Below, one piece after another: positions 16,214 to 24,831 of a DNA stretch of 37,277 bases. The notes beneath the pieces were generated by a model that did no database searches, was not told the origin of the DNA, and saw only the letters and a list, made by a program, of their open reading frames with translations. Position 1 is the stretch's first letter. Every line of letters begins with the position of its first letter. This DNA comes from Nostoc sp. ATCC 43529. Its GTDB lineage: Bacteria; Cyanobacteriota; Cyanobacteriia; Cyanobacteriales; Nostocaceae. The DNA is taken from the NCBI GenBank assembly GCA_003326205.1, contig LWTK01000063.1:1-37277 (forward strand), read 5' to 3'. A program made the position numbers and the translations under genes.

Positions 16214-17830
16214 ATGCAAGAAGGAAGCTTTATTTGGGGTCATCTAGAAAAACAGCATCGCACAGTCGGCAGATGGGTTGATTGGGTATGGCTTGTTGTG
16301 TTGCTGTTAGCGGCAGTGTTACTGTTTAGCGTCAATCTAGGAGGATTACCCCTGCGAGATTGGGATGAAGGCACCGTGGCACAAGTCGCCAGGGAAATTT
16401 GGCACGCACCAGCAGGCTCAATGCGCTGGCTTTACCCAACGCTAGGAGGCGAACCATACCATAACAAGCCGCCCTTAATGCATTTGCTAATTGCTTGGGC
16501 TTATTCTCTAGGAGGCGAAAATGAATTCACTACGCGGCTTCCTGGAGCAATTTTAACATCAAGCTCAGTACCTTTACTGTATTGTATTGGCCGGGAATTA
16601 TTTCGCCAACGTTGGGCGGCTATTTATAGTGCCTTGATTTACCTAACAATGCTACCCGTAGTGCGTCATGGACGTTTAGCGATGTTAGATGGCGCGGTAG
16701 TCAGTTTTTTGATGGTGATGATGTTGTGCGTATTGCGATCGCGCCGCGATTTACGTTATTGCCTTGGTGTTGGCATCGGTTTTGGCTTAATTTGTCTGAC
16801 TCAAGGATTGGTAGGCATATTGCTAGGTGCGATCGCGATCGTATTCTTATTTTGGGATACACCACGATTACTCACCTGTTACTACCTGTGGATAGCCATC
16901 TTGATTGGCATTTTACCTGTAGTTGGTTGGTACGGCGCCCAACTAATTCACTATGGTTATACCTTCGCCCAAGTTGGTCTTGTAAATTCATCCACTCCCA
17001 TTGGCACAGTTGCAGAGATGAATTTTGAACCACCTTGGTACTATATCATTGAACTTTTCAAGTACACATGGCCGTGGTTATTATTCTTACCACAAACTGT
17101 ACGTTTAACTTGGGAAAATCGTAACCTTAGCTGGGCAAAACTAGTACTGGCGTGGAGTGGTGTTTATCTACTGGTAATTTCCTTGATGATTACCAAACTT
17201 CCCTGGTATGTATTCCCGATTTATCCCAGCTTAGCTTTAGCTTTTGGTATCCAGTTAGCAGAGACAGAAAATTTACCTCTAGTGTCATCCTATCCCCGTA
17301 GTTGGGTAGCAGGTTTGGCGATTTTGGCTGTAGTTGCTTCTGCGGGCAGCATTTATTTTAGTTGGGGTACAACACCGAAAACCGACTTACAGCTAATTTT
17401 TGCAGCAGTAGCTTTAACAATGACCTTGGCATCTATTTTGGCAGAGCGAGGCGACGGGCAATTTCTGAAGATTTTGTTCTGGGGAAGTTATATTTCGCTG
17501 CTACTGTTAATGAAATCGAATTATTGGGTTTGGGAGTTATCTGAGGCTTATCCAGTTAAACCAGTAGCCGCGATGATCCTGCGGGCAAATCCAGCGACGA
17601 AGAAAATTTATACATCTTTTCCCTACTCTCGTCCCTCCTTGGATTATTACAGCGATCGCACCATTATTCCTGCTTCTGTTGGTGAACTGCAATATTATTG
17701 GCACTACAATGGCCAACCCTACTTCCTGCTTCATACATCTGTTTTCAACAATCTACAACTAGAGTCAATCAAGCTAATTGACCAAGCTGAAGGTTGGAAA
17801 TTAGTTACTAAAGATACAAATCGTTTATAA
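16214..17830 (+). CDS. GT39-family membrane glycosyltransferase (ArnT/PMT-like)
   Basis: 538 residues, with one N-terminal hydrophobic helix (26-44), then LPLRDWDEGTVAQVAREIW with the Asp51-Glu52 pair in the first periplasmic loop, typical of polyprenyl-phosphate-sugar-dependent GT-C enzymes. HNKPPLMHLLIAWAYSLGG matches the next conserved loop. About ten more hydrophobic helices follow, and a C-terminal soluble part of ~90 residues. Such enzymes transfer a sugar from a lipid-linked donor to lipid or protein outside the membrane. Donor and acceptor are unknown; no other cell-wall gene is near. It is the only gene of its group here and appears to have its own promoter. Confidence 0.85.
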   Translation: MQEGSFIWGHLEKQHRTVGRWVDWVWLVVLLLAAVLLFSVNLGGLPLRDWDEGTVAQVAREIWHAPAGSMRWLYPTLGGEPYHNKPPLMHLLIAWAYSLGGENEFTTRLPGAILTSSSVPLLYCIGRELFRQRWAAIYSALIYLTMLPVVRHGRLAMLDGAVVSFLMVMMLCVLRSRRDLRYCLGVGIGFGLICLTQGLVGILLGAIAIVFLFWDTPRLLTCYYLWIAILIGILPVVGWYGAQLIHYGYTFAQVGLVNSSTPIGTVAEMNFEPPWYYIIELFKYTWPWLLFLPQTVRLTWENRNLSWAKLVLAWSGVYLLVISLMITKLPWYVFPIYPSLALAFGIQLAETENLPLVSSYPRSWVAGLAILAVVASAGSIYFSWGTTPKTDLQLIFAAVALTMTLASILAERGDGQFLKILFWGSYISLLLLMKSNYWVWELSEAYPVKPVAAMILRANPATKKIYTSFPYSRPSLDYYSDRTIIPASVGELQYYWHYNGQPYFLLHTSVFNNLQLESIKLIDQAEGWKLVTKDTNRL

Positions 17831-17998
17831 ATATGGGGCATTGGGCAGTGAACAGTCAACAGTCAACGGTTAACTGTCATCTCCCCCCATGCCCTTTTCT
17901 ATTTTGAAGAAATGATGAACTCCGTAATCTTGCGGTTTTGCTTGCGAGATGAATTTTTCTATGCTGGTAAATATTAAGAAATATTTTATTTATTAAAT

Positions 17999-19006
17999 AT
18001 GAAACTAGAAAATATCTCATTCTCTCCAGAAGAAACAGGAGGACTTGAGGCAGCAGCAAACCAACCATTTTCACAAGCATGGGCCAAGAAATATTTACGA
18101 AAGCTAGCTGAATGCGACGATCGAGTCGAAGCCCTCAATCGGAGTGAAATAGCTGCTGAACTTGCAACAACATTAATGCAGACACTCCGAACCACAAGTG
18201 TTCAAGCTTGGGCAAAAACTGAGGCACTTTTGTCTCAAGAGATTATTCGACATCAAATTGACCCTCAATTGATCGATCCGTGGGCGGTAACAAAAGATGC
18301 TCACCAAATCTATCAAACTGCCCTCAGTGCCTATGCTCAACAAATTTCCCCACCTAAGTTTTCTACATGGATTGCCAAGGATTTGGGAGATATCCGACAG
18401 AAATACATAGCAGACGATCCCAGAGTCATCGGGTTTATTAGTATGCAGTTCCACTACAGTGGACAAATCCTGCTCCAGTTGACACCACCAACTCAACAAC
18501 CATCGTTGAGTGTTTACTTGAAGGTGATTGACGATCATCTTTACATGCCACTCCAACGTGCTTACCAAGCAGCAGCAAAACACGCTTACGACGCGCCACC
18601 GTTACAAGCTGTCCAGCGAATCTTGCCGTTATGTACTGAAATTGCCACCAAGATTGTAGAACGGGTGATGCAGCTGTATCCAGATTATCAGTGTTCCACA
18701 GGTCGTTTAGATGACCCTAACATCAGGATCTCCAGTGTGCGTGATGCGGAGATGTTCCAGGTTTATTTGTGGGTTTGTATCTTAGAGAACAACATTAGTG
18801 CTGTTCAACAAGAGCTATTTCCACTCTGTGTAATGCTATATCCCCGATTAAAAGTCAGGTGGGATCTAGTACGGCAATTGATTGAGCTGCTAGGCATCGA
18901 GATCCATTCTCGTCTGGAACCACAACAGGCTGCTTATTTTGTTCCATACTATCAATCATTATGGGCAATGTTCTCACCGGAAGTATTCCCCGATAACGCA
19001 TCGTAG
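17999..19006 (+). CDS. Hypothetical protein, conserved-looking
   Basis: 335 residues, hydrophilic, with no signal or membrane segments, probably mostly helical. It starts MKLENISFSPEETGGLEAAA; Gln-rich and Pro-containing stretches occur mid-protein (LTPPTQQPSLSVYLKVIDDH). The C-terminal part has WVCILENNISAVQQELFPL and a Trp/Tyr-rich end (YYQSLWAMFSPEVFP). Codon use and length argue for a real gene, but I cannot name the family. It lies 170 bases after the GT39 gene on the same strand and is followed by a repeat tract and a hairpin, so it is probably the last gene of its transcript. Confidence 0.65.
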   Translation: MKLENISFSPEETGGLEAAANQPFSQAWAKKYLRKLAECDDRVEALNRSEIAAELATTLMQTLRTTSVQAWAKTEALLSQEIIRHQIDPQLIDPWAVTKDAHQIYQTALSAYAQQISPPKFSTWIAKDLGDIRQKYIADDPRVIGFISMQFHYSGQILLQLTPPTQQPSLSVYLKVIDDHLYMPLQRAYQAAAKHAYDAPPLQAVQRILPLCTEIATKIVERVMQLYPDYQCSTGRLDDPNIRISSVRDAEMFQVYLWVCILENNISAVQQELFPLCVMLYPRLKVRWDLVRQLIELLGIEIHSRLEPQQAAYFVPYYQSLWAMFSPEVFPDNAS

Positions 19007-19061
19007 AAAGTCGATACCTTCGCCACTTCTTCTCAGATACAAACGTTGGATTATAGCTTAA

Positions 19062-19232
19062 TGCCTCTTGCCTCTTTCCCTCTTTGCCTCTTTCCCTCTT
19101 TCCCTCTTTGCCTCTTTGCCTCTTTGCCTCTTTGCCTCTTGCCTCTTGCCTCTTGCCTCTTGCCTCTTTGCCTCTTTGCCTCTTTGCCTCTTGCCTCTTG
19201 CCTCTTGCCTCTTGCCTCTTTGCCTCTTGCCT
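19062..19232. repeat. TTGCCTC / TTTGCCTC tandem repeat tract
   Basis: About 21 head-to-tail units of seven (TTGCCTC) or eight (TTTGCCTC, TTTCCCTC) bases. The units mix register, so frames across it on both strands stay open by chance and give low-complexity pseudo-proteins. This is an STRR-type cyanobacterial repeat. Confidence 0.9.
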
Positions 19233-19281
19233 GTTCCCTACTTCATAACTTTTGACTAATAATTTAGTAGCCTTAAACATA

Positions 19282-19322
19282 AAACAGTGTTCTACTTCTT
19301 GGAAAAAGATAGAACACTGTTT
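19282..19322. terminator. Hairpin between convergent genes
   Basis: AAACAGTGTTCTA (19282-19294) and its exact complement (19310-19322) with a 15-base loop. It sits between the convergent ends of the 335-residue gene and the zinc-ribbon gene, and has an A run on one side and T on the other, as in a bidirectional terminator. The T run is short. Confidence 0.5.
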
Positions 19323-19395
19323 CACATAAATATTATTGATTGCAAAATTAGAAAGATTAAAGTAAAATCTGATTCATCATAGGGAAAAGACCAAA

Positions 19396-19779
19396 TTATG
19401 GCGATTTTTCATGTGGTTTTTTAATTTGCTCTGTAGGAAGCACTTGGCGATCGGAACTCGTGCTTTCCTGGGTGATAGCAATCATACTAAAAAAAATTGC
19501 ACTTCCTACAGCAAAAGCCACCATAGGACGCTTAAGTAAGACAAAATCCCTAACAATCCTAGCCAAAGGTCTGCTCTGACGACGCAGCGCCGAAGACATC
19601 ATCATTTGTCTCCAAGTAAAAGGATCGCGGACATAATGGCCGCTTTGGCAAACTACTAGGCGCTCCTGGCAATAGGGGCAACAAAACAAGCCAATACGCG
19701 TTTTAATTGGTTTGGGCGTGGCATTTCTTTGGCAAATTGGGCAAGTAACATAATGATTATCAAACGTGTGTATATTCAT
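19396..19779 (-). CDS. Small zinc-ribbon membrane protein, hypothetical
   Basis: 127 residues. Two Cys pairs, Cys13/Cys16 (CPIC) and Cys34/Cys37 (CPYC, preceded by a further Cys33), form a probable zinc ribbon. Another Cys-containing stretch (VVCQSGHYVRDPFTWRQM) follows, and a single transmembrane helix at about 85-104 (MVAFAVGSAIFFSMIAIT). The basic segment before the helix suggests the ribbon faces the cytoplasm. Similar small proteins occur in cyanobacteria, but the function is unknown to me. Its start at 19779 is the only reasonable ATG. Confidence 0.65.
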   Translation of the reverse strand: MNIHTFDNHYVTCPICQRNATPKPIKTRIGLFCCPYCQERLVVCQSGHYVRDPFTWRQMMMSSALRRQSRPLARIVRDFVLLKRPMVAFAVGSAIFFSMIAITQESTSSDRQVLPTEQIKKPHEKSP

Positions 19780-20330
19780 TTACTCGCTCTATAGGAATAG
19801 CTATATTGAATTGGGGTTAACGAAGAGGACAAGGAGAAGGTGAGACAGGGATAAGCACAGACAAAGGGAGATGGTTATCTTATGGATTTTGTCTCCTTGT
19901 TTCCTTATCTGGCAATCCTATGACTTCTAAGTATATTTTTACATCAATGCTGAATCACACATACATTCTATTACTACCAAGGATGGCTCAATGGTCGCAA
20001 CACGAGTATAGCTAGATTTAGGCAAAAATGACTTCTCATTAATGTTTCTGGCTCATAGAACTTCTGCTGTTTGTAGGAAAAACAGAGTTGACGTTAACTC
20101 CTACCCCATCAGCTTAGGCGAGCATTTACCATAGGTATCGCTGACCCCTAAATAATAATTGTCTCCCATTTAACTATTCTTTCCACAAAAATTTTGCATA
20201 GTGACATTTTTTGCTATGGCTTTGTCAATGGAGTAAATAAAGTCTACTTGTCTGGTTGCTAAATAATGGCTCACAATGAGAAGTAACAGATAAAAATTTA
20301 AATTTTTTCTTACATTTACCCAGCCTTTCA
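19780..20330. other. Spacer, no gene seen
   Basis: AT-rich with no convincing frame on either strand and no tRNA. A G/A-rich stretch at 19825-19870 resembles other intergenic low-complexity sequence here. The promoter for the ClC gene is expected in the last ~150 bases. Confidence 0.5.
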
Positions 20331-22205
20331 ATGACTCTCTTGCCTCCCACTCAACTGAGGAAGGTAACGGAACAACCTGCCTTCCCCACACCTTCTGCCC
20401 GCTTAGCTCACCTGATAAACCGTTTTCAACCCTCGCCAGAAACCGTTGTGCTATTTTTAGCCATGTTAATTGGCGGTGGCACTGGTATGGGTGTAGTCAC
20501 CTTTCACTATTTAATCGAGCTGATCCACCATTTAATGCTAGAAAATTTTATGGGTCAGATCGGTGTCTGGGGTGCTTGGACTCTAGCTTGTGTTCCCACT
20601 CTTGGGGGATTAATCGTTGGTTTGATGCGCTGGCGTACTCAAGATTTCGGCCCTGGACTTTCATCTCTCATCGCCGCTTCTCAGGGAACAGAGATCAGGC
20701 GACCGCTACGACCAGTTACCAAAATGTTAGCCGCATCTGTTTCTTTGGGAAGCGGTGCTTCATTAGGACCAGAGGGGCCTAGTGTAGAAATTGGTGCAAA
20801 TTTTGGCATGTTGTTGTCTGTGATCCTCAACGTATCTCAGGAACGACGACGTTTACTCTTGGGTGCTGGCGCGGCTGCCGGATTAGCGGCTGGGTTTAAT
20901 GCTCCCATTGCTGGCGTATTTTTTGCCTTAGAAGTAGTGATGGGAGCTACATCCTTTGCTACTTCTGCTGTGAGTGTGGTGCTGCTGGCGGCGGTGGTTG
21001 CAGCTTTAATTGCTCAAATTGGTTTAGGGGCACAACCCGCTTTTGATTTACCTGCCTACCAAGTCCGCAGTCCTTTAGAATTACCTCTTTATCTTGGCTT
21101 AGGTTTAGGAGCTAGCCTAATTTCCCTAACTTACACTCAATCAATTCGTTTGGCTAAAGCCTGCTTTGCTGGCAAAGTTCCATGCTTTCAATTTTTGGGA
21201 CGAATTCCTCAGCCAATTCATCCAATTATTGGCGGTGTTATTGTTGGCGCAGTTGCTTTGTATTTTCCACAAATTCTGGGGGTTGGTTATGAAACTGTGG
21301 AGGCAATGCTTCAGGATGTCAAATTTCCACTGCACCTATTAGTTGTGCTGCTGGTGGTGAAATTAGTGATGACTGCAATTAGCGCTGGTAGCGGTTTTGT
21401 CGGCGGTTTATTTGCACCAGCTATGTTTTTAGGGGCTTCTTTTGGTTCGGCTTACGCCAAAATTTTAGCTGTGGCATTCCCGACAATTTCTGAGCAAATG
21501 GCAGCTCCTCCAGCTTATGCAATGGTAGGGATGGCGGCAATGTTGGCTGGGAGTGTTAGGGCACCATTAACGGCTATTTTAATGCTGTTTGAATTAACGC
21601 GTGACTACCGCATTGTTTTACCGTTGATGGCTGCTGTAGGTTTGAGTGTTTGGTTAGTAGAAAGGATTAAACCAACTTTTAACTCTAATTCCAATCTACA
21701 ACAAATTGGTCTTTCGGAATTGAAAGATGAACGAGCAGAAATTGTGCAGGAAATTTTGGTAGAAGATGCTATGCATCCCTATCCAAAAAAATTACCTGCA
21801 ACTTTGAGTGTGTTAGAAGCGGCTGCGGAAATGTTACGCGATCGCACGCGAAGTGCTTTAGTAGTCGATCAAGCCGATCAATTAGTTGGTATTCTCTCTC
21901 TAGAAGACATTAACCGTGCCCTTGCTCTTTGGCAAACTTACCCAAATTCCTCAACTGAAAGTTCAGATAATTTATCCAGTCAAATTCTCAAGGACATTTG
22001 TACTACTGAAATTATTTATGCATGGCAGGATGAACTATTATCTGAAGCTTTAGACCGCATGAGTGTGCGAGGTTTGCATCAATTACCAGTGGTAGCACGA
22101 GACAAACCCGATCGCATTTTAGGTTTACTAGAAAAAGAGCAAATTGCATTAACGTGCAATTTAGCAGTTACCCGCAAAGCACTGCGCCACTATTTACCAT
22201 ATTAG
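20331..22205 (+). CDS. ClC-family chloride transport protein with CBS domains
   Basis: 624 residues: about 18 membrane helices (40-440) and a CBS pair at ~480-610. The ion-path motifs are SGASLGPEGPSVEIG (141-155), with the gating Glu148 in GPEGP, GFNAPIAGVFFALEVV (188-203) and GSGFVGGLFAPAMFLGA near 352-368. In ALEVV the position matching the internal proton-transfer glutamate of E. coli ClC appears to be Val, as in channels rather than antiporters (reading by eye). CBS domains usually bind adenine nucleotides and tune gating. It would move chloride or another anion across the membrane. No operon partner; a short spacer with STRR repeats follows. Confidence 0.85.
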   Translation: MTLLPPTQLRKVTEQPAFPTPSARLAHLINRFQPSPETVVLFLAMLIGGGTGMGVVTFHYLIELIHHLMLENFMGQIGVWGAWTLACVPTLGGLIVGLMRWRTQDFGPGLSSLIAASQGTEIRRPLRPVTKMLAASVSLGSGASLGPEGPSVEIGANFGMLLSVILNVSQERRRLLLGAGAAAGLAAGFNAPIAGVFFALEVVMGATSFATSAVSVVLLAAVVAALIAQIGLGAQPAFDLPAYQVRSPLELPLYLGLGLGASLISLTYTQSIRLAKACFAGKVPCFQFLGRIPQPIHPIIGGVIVGAVALYFPQILGVGYETVEAMLQDVKFPLHLLVVLLVVKLVMTAISAGSGFVGGLFAPAMFLGASFGSAYAKILAVAFPTISEQMAAPPAYAMVGMAAMLAGSVRAPLTAILMLFELTRDYRIVLPLMAAVGLSVWLVERIKPTFNSNSNLQQIGLSELKDERAEIVQEILVEDAMHPYPKKLPATLSVLEAAAEMLRDRTRSALVVDQADQLVGILSLEDINRALALWQTYPNSSTESSDNLSSQILKDICTTEIIYAWQDELLSEALDRMSVRGLHQLPVVARDKPDRILGLLEKEQIALTCNLAVTRKALRHYLPY

Positions 22206-22243
22206 TCATTGGTCATTAGTCATTAGTCATTGGTCATTGGTTT
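22206..22243. repeat. TCATTGG/TCATTAG heptamer repeat (STRR)
   Basis: Five to six heptamers directly after the ClC stop. Related units recur at 23097-23147 and, in inverted form (AATGACTA), at 22325-22350 and 23680-23721. Confidence 0.85.
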
Positions 22244-22356
22244 TCACAAATGACTAATGGCAAAAGACAAAGTGCAAAGTCTGATGGTCACAAATCTACC
22301 CTCAGAACTTTGTAACAGAGACAAATGACTATTGACAATTGACTAATGACTATTTA

Positions 22357-22770
22357 TTAAGCCGTGGCTTCTAGAGCTTCATCGTCTTCTCGATCTTCTG
22401 GATCTACTTGTCTCAAACGAATGTGTTTCTTACCTAAAGTGATGAGAAACTCATCTCCTGGTTTGAGATTCATCTGTTTTGTATAAGCCGAACCTATAAG
22501 CAAGTTACCATTGGATTGCACGCTAATCCTATAGCTAGCACTACGTCCACCACGACCATTAGCACTGGGTGTACTGTCTAACTGAATGCCTTCGGCATCG
22601 ATTAGGGCATTTAAGAACTTCATCATATTGACGCGCTCTATACCATTTTTGGTAACGGTATAGTAGCCGCACTTCTTGGCTTTGTCTTCCTTGCTCTCGT
22701 TCTCTAGCTCTTTGACTTTTCTGAGCAGTTCTTCGCCGACTAGGGGTTCAATTTTTTTCTGTTTAGGCAT
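22357..22770 (-). CDS. cyAbrB-family transcriptional regulator
   Basis: 137 residues from the ATG at 22770 (MPKQKKIEPLVGEELLRKVK). CGYYTVTKNGIERVNMMKFLNALIDAEG is the cyanobacterial-specific N-terminal part. The C-terminal SYRISVQSNGNLLIGSAYTKQMNLKPGDEFLITLGKKHIRL is the AbrB-like DNA-binding fold, placed C-terminally as in this family. cyAbrB proteins are global regulators of carbon/nitrogen metabolism, hydrogenase genes and, in Nostoc, heterocyst-related genes. Whether this is the cyAbrB1 or cyAbrB2 type I cannot settle from memory. It is monocistronic, convergent with the ClC gene and flanked by heptamer repeats on both sides. Confidence 0.85.
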   Translation of the reverse strand: MPKQKKIEPLVGEELLRKVKELENESKEDKAKKCGYYTVTKNGIERVNMMKFLNALIDAEGIQLDSTPSANGRGGRSASYRISVQSNGNLLIGSAYTKQMNLKPGDEFLITLGKKHIRLRQVDPEDREDDEALEATA

Positions 22771-23196
22771 CAACTTAGGTCGAAAACGAATGTTTGAAGT
22801 GTTTGAATCGATTTTATTTTAGCTGAGGTTGAGCTAATAGGAAGATAATCCTTTAGTTTTTATCTCAACATAGCCAAGTATATTACACTAAAAGCCAGAA
22901 TTGTTATGCGATTACCAAATATTTTCCCAACAATTTATTTTAGAGAATGCTGGCAATGCTGATAACTATATATATGTAGTTTGTGAATTACTGCTAAACT
23001 ATATTTGTTTAAGTTTTCTAAACTAACCTATCATAGGTTGACTAGTTGCTGAAAATCATAACTGAGTCAGACAATGATAAGCAAAACTGATCCTTAGTCA
23101 TTAGTCATTGGTCATTGGTCATTGGTCATTGGTCATTAGTTATTAGTGATCGATTTAAATAAATGACAAAGGACAACTGACAAAGGACAAACAACA
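22771..23196. other. Divergent spacer between cyAbrB and Rrf2 genes
   Basis: AT-rich region of ~425 bases that should hold the promoters of both regulators. The only clear feature is the heptamer tract at 23097-23147 (TCATTGG units) 50 bases before the Rrf2 start. I saw no defined operator. Confidence 0.5.
23097..23147. repeat. TCATTGG heptamer repeat (STRR)
   Basis: Six to seven units of TCATTGG/TCATTAG, like those at 22206-22243. They lie in the presumed 5' region of the Rrf2 gene. Confidence 0.85.
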
Positions 23197-23640
23197 ATGA
23201 AGCTAACTACCAGAGGACATTACAGTGTAAAGGCGTTGCTAGATTTGAGTTTACAGCCAAAATATGGTCCTGTATCTGTAAAAGCGATCGCCAAACGCCA
23301 AGATATCCCAGCTCCTTACCTCGAAAAACTACTAATAGAAATGCGTCGTGCTGGGTTAGTGAATTCAATTCGTGGTAGCATCGGCGGATACCAATTGGCA
23401 AGAGAACCCATACAAATATCTATAGGACAAATTTTAGAAGCAGTGGGCGAGAGCATTACTCATTTACCCGATGGCACTCCAGCACCTACACAAGCTGAAG
23501 ATTGGGTAACATTTACCCTTTGGCAAAAACTTAATCAAAAGCTCAGAGAAGCTTTGTACAGTATTACTCTGGCAGACCTTTATTACGATGCTCGTAGTTG
23601 GCAAGCTTCCCTTGGAGAAGAAGCAAGTTTTGTGGTTTAG
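23197..23640 (+). CDS. Rrf2-family transcriptional regulator
   Basis: 147 residues. The N-terminus MKLTTRGHYSVKALLDLSLQ and IPAPYLEKLLIEMRRAGLVNSIRGSIGGYQLAR form the typical Rrf2 winged helix with its conserved G-G-Y wing. A dimer helix follows (YSITLADLYYDARSW). It has no Cys at all, so the [Fe-S] ligands of IscR/NsrR-type members are absent; it may sense something else, as CymR does through a partner protein, or act without a cofactor. Its targets are unknown. The next gene, cobD, follows after ~80 bases of repeat on the same strand. Confidence 0.85.
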   Translation: MKLTTRGHYSVKALLDLSLQPKYGPVSVKAIAKRQDIPAPYLEKLLIEMRRAGLVNSIRGSIGGYQLAREPIQISIGQILEAVGESITHLPDGTPAPTQAEDWVTFTLWQKLNQKLREALYSITLADLYYDARSWQASLGEEASFVV

Positions 23641-23721
23641 TTATTAGGCATGGGGCATTGGGCATTGGACTAAGGACTAATTACTAATGACTAATGACTA
23701 GTGACTAAGGACTAATGACTA
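23641..23721. repeat. GACTAAT/GGCATTG heptamer repeats
   Basis: Heptamers of the ACTAATG type plus GGGCATT units fill the whole gap between the Rrf2 and cobD genes, up to the cobD start codon. No ribosome site outside the repeat is available for cobD. Confidence 0.8.
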
Positions 23722-24705
23722 ATGACATCCGCTGTTGTTTTAATCATTGCGGCATTTTTAGATTACTTAATTGGCGATCCTTGGGGTTGGCCTCATCCCG
23801 TGCAATTTATGGGGTGGGTAATTTCTCGATTAAGCAAATTATTTCTGCATCTATGTCAAAATTCTCTAACACAACGTCTAGCTGGAATTTTACTAAGCAT
23901 TATCCTTATAATTGGTAGCGGGCTTGTTGGTTTTTTCCTCGTTCAAACTGCCAAATGGGTGCATCCGCTGTTGGGAATTGCTTTAGAAACTATTCTTTTA
24001 GCTAGTTGTTTTGCTGGCAAGAGTTTGCGAACAGCAGCAGTGGCTGTTTTACAACCTTTAACGACAGGAGATTTAGAACAAGGGCGTAAGATTTTAAGTA
24101 ATTATGTTGGTCGAGATACGCAAAATCTTTCAGAAGCAGAAATTTTGCGAGCCGTTTTAGAAACGATTACGGAAAATGCTACTGATGGGGTAATGGCTCC
24201 ACTTTTTTATGCAATTATTGGTGGCTTTGTGCCATTTGTGGGGCCAATTCCGTTAGCTTTAGCATACAAAGCTAGCAGTACCCTTGATTCAATGGTAGGT
24301 TATCGGGAAGCACCTTATACTTATTTTGGATGGTTTAGTGCGCGGTTGGAAGATTGTTTAACTTGGCTACCTTGTCGGTTAACAGTGATGACCCTTGCAG
24401 TGTCATCGGCTAGACCGATGCATGTTTGGCGAATTTGTAGCCGGGATGCAATTAACGATCCTAGTCCCAACTCTGGTTGGAGTGAGTGCGCCTACGCTGC
24501 GATTTTAGGTGTACAAATGGGCGGTAAAAATTGGTATCGTGGGGTAGCTAAACACAAACCATTGCTAGGAGACGCTATTTATCCCATTACCCCAACTTCT
24601 ATTTACAATGCTTTGCAACTGACTCGATATTGTTTTTTATTATGGTTAGGGATAGCGATCGCTATCATCTTAATTAGGGCATGGGGCATAGGGTATAGGG
24701 TGTAG
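23722..24705 (+). CDS. cobD: Adenosylcobinamide-phosphate synthase CobD/CbiB
   Basis: 327 residues, membrane protein with five or so hydrophobic helices. LDYLIGDPWGWPHPVQFMG (13-31), the ENATDGVMAPLFYAIIGG stretch and YKASSTLDSMVGYR are the defining CbiB/CobD motifs. The enzyme attaches aminopropanol (or its phosphate) to adenosylcobyric acid, giving adenosylcobinamide in the late aerobic or anaerobic cobalamin pathway. Cyanobacteria make pseudocobalamin, so this gene fits. No other cob genes are adjacent and no B12 riboswitch is visible ahead of it, where the upstream gap is all repeats. The name refers to the membrane amidation enzyme, not the Salmonella L-threonine-phosphate decarboxylase CobD. 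Confidence 0.9.
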   Translation: MTSAVVLIIAAFLDYLIGDPWGWPHPVQFMGWVISRLSKLFLHLCQNSLTQRLAGILLSIILIIGSGLVGFFLVQTAKWVHPLLGIALETILLASCFAGKSLRTAAVAVLQPLTTGDLEQGRKILSNYVGRDTQNLSEAEILRAVLETITENATDGVMAPLFYAIIGGFVPFVGPIPLALAYKASSTLDSMVGYREAPYTYFGWFSARLEDCLTWLPCRLTVMTLAVSSARPMHVWRICSRDAINDPSPNSGWSECAYAAILGVQMGGKNWYRGVAKHKPLLGDAIYPITPTSIYNALQLTRYCFLLWLGIAIAIILIRAWGIGYRV

Positions 24706-24831
24706 GGAAGAGTGGGACGGGTGGGAAGCTTTATCTCCCAACACTCCCCCATCTCTTCATCTCTTCATCCTCATACCCAATGCCCAATGCCCCATGCCCA
24801 ATGCCCCATGCCCTATTCCCCAAAGATAGCT
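24670..24831. repeat. GGCATGG / ATGCCCC low-complexity repeats around the cobD-pyrR gap
   Basis: The cobD C-terminal codons run into GGCATGGGGCATAGGG repeats. From 24775 onward the complementary wording AATGCCCCATGCCC is repeated about four times, so the two halves can pair into a loose stem ahead of pyrR. Confidence 0.7.

Noticed and set aside
18855..19325. 156-codon minus-strand frame with EARGKRQ repeats
   Set aside because: It is produced by the TTGCCTC repeat tract and overlaps the end of a better gene.
23641..23721. Possible B12 riboswitch ahead of cobD
   Set aside because: The gap is only ~80 bases and consists of heptamer repeats; no B12-box-like sequence is seen.
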